Shown here: in pieces, positions 31,243 to 36,569 of the stretch
Position numbering within the stretch: position 1 is the first letter of the stretch
How the letters are laid out: every line of letters begins with the position of its first letter
Assembly: GCA_015055975.1 (NCBI GenBank)
Contig: SVHF01000019.1
Coordinates: forward strand, 1 to 36,569
Reading direction: 5' to 3'
Length of the DNA: 36,569 bases
From: Clostridiales bacterium
GTDB taxonomy: Bacteria; Bacillota; Clostridia; Christensenellales; UBA3700
The notes under the pieces: model-generated
Databases searched by the model: none
Told to the model about the DNA's origin: nothing
What the model saw: only the letters and a program-made list of their open reading frames with translations
Made by a program: the position numbers and the translations under genes

Positions 31243-31554
31243 CTAGTCACCAATTAATTTTAATAATTCTGCCTTTGGTTTGAATCCTACGCTTCTTGCA
31301 ATTTCTTCCCCGTTTTTAAATGCTACTACACATGGGATAGAAAATACTTCGTATTTTTCAGCCAAATCTTCTTCGTCATCGATGTTGATAGATACTATCT
31401 TTACATCTTTTCTTTCTTCTGCAATTTCATGTACAATTGGCTTTAACATTTGGCATGGGCCGCACCAATCTGCATTGAAATCTGCTAATACTACTTTATC
31501 TGACTTTAAAACTTCTTCTTCGAAGTTCTTTTCATTTACATCTATAACTGCCAT
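31243..31554 (-). CDS. trxA: Thioredoxin
   Basis: 103 residues. WCGPCQMLKPIV is the active site, SIPCVVAFKNGE carries the cis-Pro (with an extra Cys in its place before it), a common variation, and KAELLKLIG ends the fold. Cytosolic disulfide reductant and electron donor for peroxidase and other enzymes. AGGAGGG precedes the ATG at 31554. It follows the peroxidase gene by 12 bases and is followed at once by trxB, so peroxidase, thioredoxin and reductase form a self-contained peroxide-reducing chain. Confidence 0.96.
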   Translation of the reverse strand: MAVIDVNEKNFEEEVLKSDKVVLADFNADWCGPCQMLKPIVHEIAEERKDVKIVSINIDDEEDLAEKYEVFSIPCVVAFKNGEEIARSVGFKPKAELLKLIGD

Positions 31555-31566
31555 TGTTATTCCCTC

Positions 31567-32109
31567 CTATTTTAGTAAAGCCTTGATTTCATCTTCGATC
31601 TTTTCTGGAGTAAAATCTGGGCTAAATCTATTAACTACTTCTCCTTCCTTATTTACTAAGAATTTTGTAAAGTTCCATTTAATGTCGCTATCTTTCTTTG
31701 TTGATTTAGATAGGAACTTCATTAGCTTTGCAGTAAACTTGCTTCCAATAATTTGATTATCCTTTGGTTGAGCAGCCTTTAAGAATGTATATAATGGCTC
31801 TTCATCTTCACCGTTTACCTTAATCTTTGCTAATTGATCAAATTGTGTCTTATATTTTGCTGTACAAAACTCGTGAATCTTATCATCTGAACCTGGTGCT
31901 TGTCCCATAAATTGATTACATGGGAAATCTAGAATTTCAAATCCTTGATCATGGTATGTTTCATACAATTTTTCCAATCCTTCATATTGAGGTGTGAATC
32001 CGCATCCTGTTGCTGTATTAACTACTAATACAACTTTCCCCTTTAATGAAGCTAAATCTAGCTCTCCTTGATCCTTTCTCTTCTTAACCTTAAAATCATA
32101 AAATGCCAT
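31567..32109 (-). CDS. Glutathione/thioredoxin peroxidase (GPx family)
   Basis: 180 residues. NTATGCGFTPQYEGLEKLYE holds the peroxidatic Cys; FPCNQFMGQAPG is the second conserved segment with the Gln and a possible resolving Cys; WNFTKFLV is the third, with catalytic Trp and Asn. The Cys replaces selenocysteine, as usual in bacteria. Clostridia generally lack glutathione, so thioredoxin, encoded next door, is the likely reductant (inference). Starts at the ATG at 32109 with GAGGTAACG upstream. Controlled with trxA and trxB by the MarR-type gene upstream. Confidence 0.93.
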   Translation of the reverse strand: MAFYDFKVKKRKDQGELDLASLKGKVVLVVNTATGCGFTPQYEGLEKLYETYHDQGFEILDFPCNQFMGQAPGSDDKIHEFCTAKYKTQFDQLAKIKVNGEDEEPLYTFLKAAQPKDNQIIGSKFTAKLMKFLSKSTKKDSDIKWNFTKFLVNKEGEVVNRFSPDFTPEKIEDEIKALLK

Positions 32110-32149
32110 ACTCGTTACCTCCTCTTTTTATATATGTATGTATTTTTAT

Positions 32150-32617
32150 CTATTTAATATTGTTACACATCTGATCGCCATCTTCTTTTCCATCGTTTAA
32201 AATCTTGTTCAATATCTTTTTAAACATTATGGCTTCTTCTAGTGTTAACCAATTCTCTTGTGCAAGTGTCTTTGGAACATCCACAGCCTTTGCTTTTAAT
32301 TCGCTCCCTTTTTGTGTAAGCTTTATTATCAAGTTTCTCTTATCATTTTCATCTTTTGAAATTTCAACATATCCCTTTTGTTGTAATTTCTTTAGTAGTG
32401 GCGCTAATGTGTTTGCTTGTAAATATAGGCACTTAACTAAAACCTTCTCATTTACTTGCTTCTTTTCCCACATAACCATCATTACAATATATTGAGTATA
32501 TGTTAAATCTAGTTTTTTCAATAATGGTTGGTAGCGTCTTATTATTTTGTTAGCTGCTGCATATATTGGAAAACATAATTGATTCTTCAACAATAATGCA
32601 TCAAATTTTTCGTCCAT
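32150..32617 (-). CDS. MarR-family repressor, OhrR-like
   Basis: 155 residues from the ATG at 32617, with GGAGG eight bases before; the TTG at 32632 overlaps the ribosome binding site. LCFPIYAAANKIIRRYQPLLKKLDLTYTQYIVMMVMWE is the OhrR signature, with the peroxide-sensing Cys in LCFPIY (residue 10 of this form) and the conserved Tyr of LTYTQY. The winged-helix part is LQANTLAPLLKKLQQKGYVEIS. OhrR repressors release DNA when the Cys is oxidised by organic hydroperoxide. It is first in the operon and probably represses its own promoter. Confidence 0.9.
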   Translation of the reverse strand: MDEKFDALLLKNQLCFPIYAAANKIIRRYQPLLKKLDLTYTQYIVMMVMWEKKQVNEKVLVKCLYLQANTLAPLLKKLQQKGYVEISKDENDKRNLIIKLTQKGSELKAKAVDVPKTLAQENWLTLEEAIMFKKILNKILNDGKEDGDQMCNNIK

Positions 32618-32636
32618 CTTCCTTGCCTCCAACGAT

Positions 32637-32666
32637 AATATATCGCATGCGACATATTTTTGTCAA
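32637..32666 (-). promoter_or_regulatory. Promoter and operator of the redox operon
   Basis: TTGACA (32666-32661), 18 bases, TATATT (32642-32637) on the minus strand. The spacer contains TCGCATGCGA (32643-32652), a perfect 10-bp palindrome that abuts the -10 box, a standard place for a MarR/OhrR repressor to bind. Confidence 0.8.
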
Positions 32667-32710
32667 GAGTAATTTTAAAAATTTTGCAAAAAAATAAGAC
32701 GGCCATTGCT

Positions 32711-32790
32711 ATGAACCCCAAAAAGTCGGGCTAAATAGTATTGACTATCAATTCTGTTTCTGTCAACCCCAAATAATTCAGACTTTTCAT
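32711..32790. repeat. Two IS-end-like repeats
   Basis: AACCCCAAA occurs at 32714-32722 (followed by AAGTCGGGC) and again at 32765-32773 (followed by TAATTCAGAC) as direct near-copies 51 bases apart. CCCCAAAAAGT is the kind of sequence found at IS3-family ends. No transposase is nearby, so this would be a relic. Weak evidence. Confidence 0.25.
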
Positions 32791-32824
32791 CTTGATTCAA
32801 CAAAACTGTTACATTTTTTTATTC

Positions 32825-33523
32825 TTACTCTTTGAAAAATCCTTGGTGATCCACCATATTCTCGATTGTTTCTACTGAATCAAATGCGAATGGATATACT
32901 TCACTTATTTGGTATATCTTACTATGATAACTTGGTTTAGTTTCTGTGTTATCAACATAAAAGTTAAATGGGATAGGATCGTTTAATCCCCAACCATAGA
33001 CCCAATTGAAGTCACCCTTTACGTTATAATCATAGTCATGGCTTCCAAAAGGAGAATTCATATAGACCTCTTTAGCTTCATCCATGATGTCGTATAAGTA
33101 GTTGTTATAAAAAGTGTCTATGCTTTTGGTTCCATAAGACGTGCCTGTTTTGGCATTTATTTTGTCTTTATAGTATTTGCCTTCGCCTAAATAAGAATCA
33201 ATATAGATGCAATAGAAACTCACATCACTTCTTTTATTTAAAAATTCTTCGATGTATTTATATTGTCTACCGCTTCCACCTTTACCTTTATCCCCATCAG
33301 AATTATGAATGATAGAAATAATGACTTTTGAGCCAAATTCCTCGGTTTTGTGATAAAAGCAGCTCAATAGATACTTTGCATTATTAACTTCAGTATAATC
33401 AAAGGACCAAGCGTGCTTAAGATAAAATTCATCTGCTGGTTCTTCTTTATATTTGTTACTACTGCATGATGCCAAGCAAAAAACTGCTGTTAGTATTAAT
33501 AAAAATGATATTAATTTTTTCAA
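32825..33523 (-). CDS. Lipoprotein of unknown function
   Basis: 232 residues from a TTG at 33523, chosen because GAGGTGAT lies six bases upstream and the signal KKLISFLLILTAVFCLASC (lipidated Cys about 20) follows at once. The frame can be extended to 33553 but then the ribosome binding site lies inside the gene. The mature protein is hydrophilic and aromatic, with FYLKHAWSFDYTEVNNAKYLLSCFYHK, SIIHNSDGDKGKGGSGRQYKYI, a FYCIYIDS strand and a DYDYN repeat. I do not recognise a family; the Asp and Tyr content fits an extracytoplasmic binding or enzyme domain. TATAAT at 33543-33548 is the probable -10. Confidence 0.7.
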   Translation of the reverse strand: MKKLISFLLILTAVFCLASCSSNKYKEEPADEFYLKHAWSFDYTEVNNAKYLLSCFYHKTEEFGSKVIISIIHNSDGDKGKGGSGRQYKYIEEFLNKRSDVSFYCIYIDSYLGEGKYYKDKINAKTGTSYGTKSIDTFYNNYLYDIMDEAKEVYMNSPFGSHDYDYNVKGDFNWVYGWGLNDPIPFNFYVDNTETKPSYHSKIYQISEVYPFAFDSVETIENMVDHQGFFKE

Positions 33524-33825
33524 TTGTATCACCTCAAGTAATATTATACTCAATTTTAATGTTATTATCTATCATACTATCTAGCGCTCTTCTATGTAAC
33601 CTCATCAAACTATATTTAGATTGAAACATGGATAATTGTTATAGAATTCACTAGTACAAATCTCAAAAATTTAACTAGCACCAAAATAGATGTTTTAAAG
33701 TTCTAATTAATACTATATTTCTTCTTATATTTTAAATAAATGGCTTAGCTATTCGGTTTTAATACTTATAAATTCTCGCATGCATAGCATGTGGTTTTTA
33801 TCTCGTTGCACTCGATAATAAAAAA

Positions 33826-33867
33826 AGGCTTGATACAATGTTGTATCAAACCTATTGTTCTTCAATG
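33826..33867. repeat. 42-bp palindromic repeat, copy 1
   Basis: AGGCTTGATACAA-TG-TTGTATCAAACCT plus a T-rich tail. It matches the copy at 35779-35820 at 36 of 42 positions by eye. It forms a long hairpin and is terminator-like, lying downstream of the ABC permease gene (minus strand). Confidence 0.75.
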
Positions 33868-33893
33868 TCTAGAAACATAACGTTTAATACAAT

Positions 33894-33931
33894 TTCGGAC
33901 ACCCTCAAAAAAGTTCGGACACCTGGACGCC
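33894..33931. repeat. Short direct repeats TTCGGACACC
   Basis: Two 10-bp copies with 20-bp periodicity, followed by TGGACGCC. Tandem GGAC motifs resemble IS end binding sites and loosely echo the GGAC motifs at the left edge of the window, so a relic end is possible. Confidence 0.35.
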
Positions 33932-33983
33932 TTTTAAGACAAAAGAAAAGCTACTCTTGAAGGATGACTTAATTTTGTAATGT

Positions 33984-34736
33984 TTAGTTTGATTTCATTT
34001 TTCTTTTAAAAACCACTATTGCCAGAATGAATGATACTATTGTATATGCAAGAACAATAATTAATGGAATTAAAAAATCCTCATATACATCATTTATCCC
34101 ATTCATTGTATTTTGAACAAGTTTTGTTGCATTTCTGAATGGTAATATATTCATAAAAGTAATCATTCCTTCGCTTAATCCTTCAATTGGAAACCACATA
34201 CCAGATAGTACTGATTGGCCAGCAATAACAATTGAAGAAATGCCACCAATAGATTTTGCATTGCATAAAGATCCAAGCAAAATTCCTATAGCAATAAAAA
34301 GAAGTGATGTAACTATGCTTATAAGTATAGCAAATACCATATTGATGCTAAATATCGAAGAATCAATTATTCCTCCAACTAAGAAGAACAATAACGATTG
34401 AACAAATATGATAGGAATCATAGATAAAGCGTATGAAAAAATAAATTCATATGATTTTGCGTTAGATACATATAATCTTGTTAAAAAAGATGTCGATCTA
34501 TCTATAGCAATTAGTAGTCCAACAAAGAGTGCTATGAAACTTTGAGCAAACACAACTATTCCCGGAGCCAAATACTTCATCTCAAATTGAGGTGTTAATT
34601 TATGGAATATCAGATAAAACAATACTTCCATAAACAAAGGCATTCCCAAGGTAAATATTAATGATAGTGGGTCCCTTAATATTTCCTTAAAATCTCTTTT
34701 TGTTAAAATGATAATTCTGGATAATGATTTTTTCAT
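33984..34736 (-). CDS. ABC-2 type transporter permease
   Basis: 250 residues, about six membrane segments, beginning IILTKRDFKEILRDPLSLIFTLGMPLFME, the usual start of ABC-2 permeases. The centre has LLFIAIGILLGSLCNAKSIGGISSIVIAGQSVLSGMWFPIE, the ABC-2 conserved block. It is an exporter of drugs, lipids or peptides with the ATPase encoded directly upstream; the genes overlap by 4 bases (ATGA). Substrate unknown. A hairpin repeat (33826) lies downstream as a possible terminator. Confidence 0.92.
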   Translation of the reverse strand: MKKSLSRIIILTKRDFKEILRDPLSLIFTLGMPLFMEVLFYLIFHKLTPQFEMKYLAPGIVVFAQSFIALFVGLLIAIDRSTSFLTRLYVSNAKSYEFIFSYALSMIPIIFVQSLLFFLVGGIIDSSIFSINMVFAILISIVTSLLFIAIGILLGSLCNAKSIGGISSIVIAGQSVLSGMWFPIEGLSEGMITFMNILPFRNATKLVQNTMNGINDVYEDFLIPLIIVLAYTIVSFILAIVVFKRKMKSN

Positions 34737-35467
34737 GACAATTTGCCTCCAGAAACTATTTCAATAAAAGAATCTTCAACATTTGCTTTACCTGTTTTAC
34801 TGAATAATTCTTCTTTAGTACCAACAAACATCAGTTTTCCATCCTTCATTATGCCGATTCTATCAGATAATGCTTCCGCCTCTTCCATATAATGAGTAGT
34901 TAGGATTATTGTCATCTTTCCTTTTAATTCATTTATGGTTTTCCATAATTCTCTTCTAGCTATTACATCAAGTCCTAATGTTGGTTCATCCAAAAATAAT
35001 ATTTTGGGCTTAGAAATCAAAGCTAAGGCAATTGATAGTTTTCTTTGCCAGCCACCAGATAATTTTGAAGCCTGCTTTTTAGCAATTATATCAAATCCAA
35101 ATGCTTCGTATATTACTTTTTTTATTTCATTTAATTTAGACTTATCTTGACTAGATAATCTACCATAAAAATCAATATTTTCTTCAACCGTTAATTTTCT
35201 TGCAATAGCAGTTTCTTGCATGGAAATATCAATAATATCTTTTATTTTTTCTTCATCTTTTAATATCGAATAATCAAATATGTTTGCATCTCCACTTGTT
35301 GGTTTTACAAGTGTTGCAAGCATTTTTATAGTTGTTGTTTTCCCAGCTCCATTTACGCCAAGTAAAGAAAACAATTCTCCTTCATATATTTCTAGATTTA
35401 ATCTATCAACTGCTGTGACATCTTTGTAAGTTTTTGTAAGGTCATTAATCTTTATTGCTGTTTTCAT
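34733..35467 (-). CDS. ABC transporter ATP-binding protein (exporter)
   Basis: 244 residues, a complete ABC domain: Walker A LGVNGAGKTTTIK, Q-loop MQETAIARKLTVEENI, signature LSGGWQRKL, Walker B ILFLDEPTLGLD, switch His TTHYMEEAE. Of the DrrA/CcmA-type ATPases that pair with ABC-2 permeases to export drugs or lipids. It overlaps the AbrB-like gene upstream by 23 bases and the permease downstream by 4, so all three are coupled. The ribosome binding site GGGGGG is 11 bases from the ATG. Confidence 0.95.
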   Translation of the reverse strand: MKTAIKINDLTKTYKDVTAVDRLNLEIYEGELFSLLGVNGAGKTTTIKMLATLVKPTSGDANIFDYSILKDEEKIKDIIDISMQETAIARKLTVEENIDFYGRLSSQDKSKLNEIKKVIYEAFGFDIIAKKQASKLSGGWQRKLSIALALISKPKILFLDEPTLGLDVIARRELWKTINELKGKMTIILTTHYMEEAEALSDRIGIMKDGKLMFVGTKEELFSKTGKANVEDSFIEIVSGGKLS

Positions 35468-35666
35468 TATTGAACATACCCCCCATTAATTGATAAAATT
35501 CAGTATCTTTAATTAAAGCAATTCCTCTATTAATGTCTCCCATTACCATTAAAGTATCACCCTCTTTAATATCAAACATTTTTCTTGCTTCAGCGGGTAC
35601 TGTTATTTGCCCTTTAGGACCTACTTTAACACTTACTATAAATCTATCGTCTTTAATATCTTTCAT
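35445..35666 (-). CDS. AbrB/MazE-family transcriptional regulator
   Basis: 73 residues. RFIVSVKVGPKGQITVPAEARKMFDIKEGDTLMVMGDINRGIALI is a SpoVT/AbrB swapped-hairpin DNA-binding domain (KGQITVPAEARK...F.I..GD). Such small regulators are typical first genes of ABC-2 exporter operons and probably control the operon. The ATG at 35666 follows GGAGG with good spacing. A palindromic AACTAAGTT lies at 35732-35740 next to the -35 box. Confidence 0.9.
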   Translation of the reverse strand: MKDIKDDRFIVSVKVGPKGQITVPAEARKMFDIKEGDTLMVMGDINRGIALIKDTEFYQLMGGMFNNENSNKD

Positions 35667-35704
35667 ATTAATCTTCCTCCAACATAATTATTCTTACATT
35701 TCTT

Positions 35705-35733
35705 ATTTTACCATAAAATTCTTACTTATTCAA
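35705..35733 (-). promoter_or_regulatory. Promoter of the AbrB-ABC operon
   Basis: TTGAAT (35733-35728), 17 bases, TAAAAT (35710-35705), with TG one base upstream of the -10 (extended). An AACTAAGTT palindrome at 35732-35740 abuts the -35. Confidence 0.6.
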
Positions 35734-35778
35734 CTAAGTTAAACTAAAGAACGGATTTTAAACTTATATATAGAAATA

Positions 35779-35820
35779 AGGCCTGATACAGTATTGTATC
35801 AAGCCTATTTTTCTTTAATG
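35779..35820. repeat. 42-bp palindromic repeat, copy 2 (tRNA-Asn terminator)
   Basis: AGGCCTGATACAGTATTGTATCAAGCCT and a T-rich tail, 36/42 identical by eye to the copy at 33826. On the minus strand the hairpin follows the tRNA-Asn 3' end by about 12 bases and is followed by TATTTCT, so it likely ends that transcript. Confidence 0.75.
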
Positions 35821-35894
35821 GCGCCCTCAATAGGACTCGAACCTATGGCACTGCGGTTAACAGCCGCATGCTCTACCGACTGAGCTATAAGGGC
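35819..35894 (-). tRNA. tRNA-Asn (anticodon GTT)
   Basis: A 76-base cloverleaf: acceptor stem GCCCTTA/TGAGGGC, D-loop AGTCGGTAGA, anticodon loop CTGTTAA with GTT, T-arm with GGTTCGAGTCC, discriminator G and encoded CCA. It is followed by the palindromic repeat (35779-35820), which likely terminates it. It is transcribed on the same strand as the rRNA to the right. Confidence 0.96.
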
Positions 35895-35965
35895 TTATTA
35901 AAAGCATATAAATAATATATTATATAAATAGATTATGTCAAGGAAAAATCGCAATATTTTAACGA

Positions 35966-36463
35966 TTATCCTTCTATATCTGCATTCTTATGCTGCAACT
36001 TATCTACATACATCAATATTTTCATCTTTTTAAAGTATTGAAGCGTGAATATAGAAAAGGTTGCCATCATTACACTTGCACATATTGTAACTATTCCCCA
36101 GCTTTGAGCTAAAGGATGTTCATCAAATTTATCATAGCCTAGAAACATAGTAAAAGCACATGCAAAGAATCCTATTACTATTGTATATAAAGCTTTTATT
36201 GCATAATTACGACGAATTGCTACAGCCTCATTTTCCGTTCTTTGGTTAATATATTTAGAAAATAAAGGAATTAGTGGGTAATGTAGGAATATCGCGTAAA
36301 TTAAGGCTATAAATGAGCCTAGAAGATTTGTATAAATAATATGTTTATCTTCATTTCCAGACATTTGAATCATAACATGAATACCAACAATCCATGTAAC
36401 ATATAAAACTGTTATTATGACAATATTTAAAATGTTTGATTTCGTTAACTTATGTTTATTCAT
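35966..36463 (-). CDS. Small four-TM membrane protein, unknown
   Basis: 165 residues. Four hydrophobic segments (about 13-33, 45-67, 88-109 and 120-142), a basic loop (RTENEAVAIRRNYAIK) between the second and third, and a polar tail ending ADIEG. No family recognised. It sits between the 5S rRNA terminator and the tRNA-Asn gene on the same strand. There is no ribosome binding site before the ATG at 36463; an extended -10 (TGTTAAAAT) ends six bases before it, so the mRNA may be leaderless. Confidence 0.7.
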   Translation of the reverse strand: MNKHKLTKSNILNIVIITVLYVTWIVGIHVMIQMSGNEDKHIIYTNLLGSFIALIYAIFLHYPLIPLFSKYINQRTENEAVAIRRNYAIKALYTIVIGFFACAFTMFLGYDKFDEHPLAQSWGIVTICASVMMATFSIFTLQYFKKMKILMYVDKLQHKNADIEG

Positions 36464-36489
36464 GCTACTATTTTAACACACATTATATA

Positions 36490-36520
36490 TAAAAAAAAAG
36501 AGGAAGAAACTTCCTCTTTT
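36490..36520 (-). terminator. rRNA operon terminator
   Basis: AAAAGAGGAAG, loop TTTC, CTTCCTCTTTT and a long T run on the minus strand, directly after the 5S rRNA. A strong intrinsic terminator. Confidence 0.93.
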
Positions 36521-36524
36521 GATG

Positions 36525-36569
36525 GAACCGGCAACGTCCTATCCTCCCGGGCCGTCCCCAGCCAAGTAC
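36525..36569 (-). rRNA. rrf: 5S rRNA, 3' part (cut by the window edge)
   Basis: The minus strand reads GTACTTGGCTGGGGACGGCC then CGGGAGGATAGGACGTTGCCGG, which is the 3' half of a Firmicutes 5S rRNA (helices IV-V and the start of helix I). The 3' end lies at about 36525-36530. The rest lies to the right, so a rRNA operon transcribed leftward ends here. Confidence 0.9.

Larger units (their letters stand above)
33524..33983. other. Intergenic region with repeats
   Basis: Holds the probable -10 of the lipoprotein gene (33543-33548), a copy of the 42-bp palindromic repeat (33826-33867), a possible weak hairpin TTTTTATC...GATAATAAAAA (33796-33825), and two copies of TTCGGACACC (33894-33903 and 33914-33923) followed by TGGACGCC. 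No coding frame is supported. Confidence 0.6.

Noticed and set aside
32618..32632. TTG start of the MarR-type gene at 32632
   Set aside because: It overlaps its own GGAGG, and the ATG at 32617 has ideal spacing.
35819..35894. tRNA-Asn as attachment site of an integrative element
   Set aside because: The second copy of the flanking repeat does not include the tRNA 3' end, and no integrase is present. The repeat alone does not support integration.
1..36569. CRISPR array, prophage or conjugative element
   Set aside because: No regularly spaced repeats, cas, integrase, structural phage or transfer genes were seen.

Overview
The window is low-GC Firmicutes DNA, most likely from an anaerobic, possibly gut-dwelling member of the Clostridia. 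This rests on AT-rich codon use, strong AGGAGG ribosome binding sites, sigma-A type promoters, a T-box leader, and families typical of Clostridia (DUF3793, TIGR03905/TSCPD, GGGtGRT, DUF4125, an NhaC-type antiporter). The species cannot be named from the sequence. No CRISPR array, prophage or intact transposon is visible. The left edge holds what looks like a mobile-element end, and a few short IS-end-like relics lie at 32.7-33.9 kb.

Layout. 1-3180 (minus): a nucleoside salvage operon, a HAD phosphatase/DeoC fusion, then DeoB, then cytidine deaminase, joined by 8-nt overlaps. It is followed by an exo/endonuclease/phosphatase-family lipoprotein gene that appears broken by an insertion. 3193-5812: a lipid-kinase-like gene (plus), then a zinc-ribbon TM2 protein and a Na+/Ca2+ exchanger (minus). 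6108-10334 (minus): a 1171-residue secreted protein combining a zinc metallopeptidase, BspA-like repeats and a Hint (intein/hedgehog) domain, with a lipoprotein gene directly downstream. 10619-18686: an NhaC antiporter with a terminator in its leader, a VWA protein, an RluA pseudouridine synthase, a Cys-rich FAD oxidoreductase, a TPR/DUF4125 pair and an NAD-dependent epimerase-like protein. 18808-24744: small redox and uncharacterised genes, namely TSCPD protein, flavodoxin with DUF3793, the GGGtGRT/NifU-like pair, histidine phosphatase, Dabb protein, a divergent RHH-nucleotidyltransferase/DUF3990 module, and a second flavodoxin next to tRNA-Gly(CCC).

24858-30233 (minus) is a tryptophan regulon. 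A sigma-A promoter is followed by a T-box with a UGG specifier, a terminator, a 16-codon leader peptide with Trp-Arg-Trp, a three-gene ABC importer (TrpXYZ type), TrpB2, and an amidohydrolase. 30283-32666 (minus) is a peroxide/thiol operon: an OhrR-like MarR regulator, glutathione peroxidase, thioredoxin and thioredoxin reductase. A perfect 10-bp palindrome sits in the promoter spacer. 32.8-35.7 kb holds a lipoprotein and an AbrB-ABC exporter operon flanked by two copies of a 42-bp palindromic repeat. The right end has tRNA-Asn, a small membrane protein, and the 3' end of a 5S rRNA with its terminator.

The most interesting points are the metallopeptidase-Hint exoprotein, the tandem T-box plus Trp leader peptide, the RHH-MNT/DUF3990 module with its 16-bp palindrome, the GGGtGRT/scaffold pair, the HAD-DeoC fusion, and several genes whose promoters place the transcription start at or next to the start codon (apparently leaderless).
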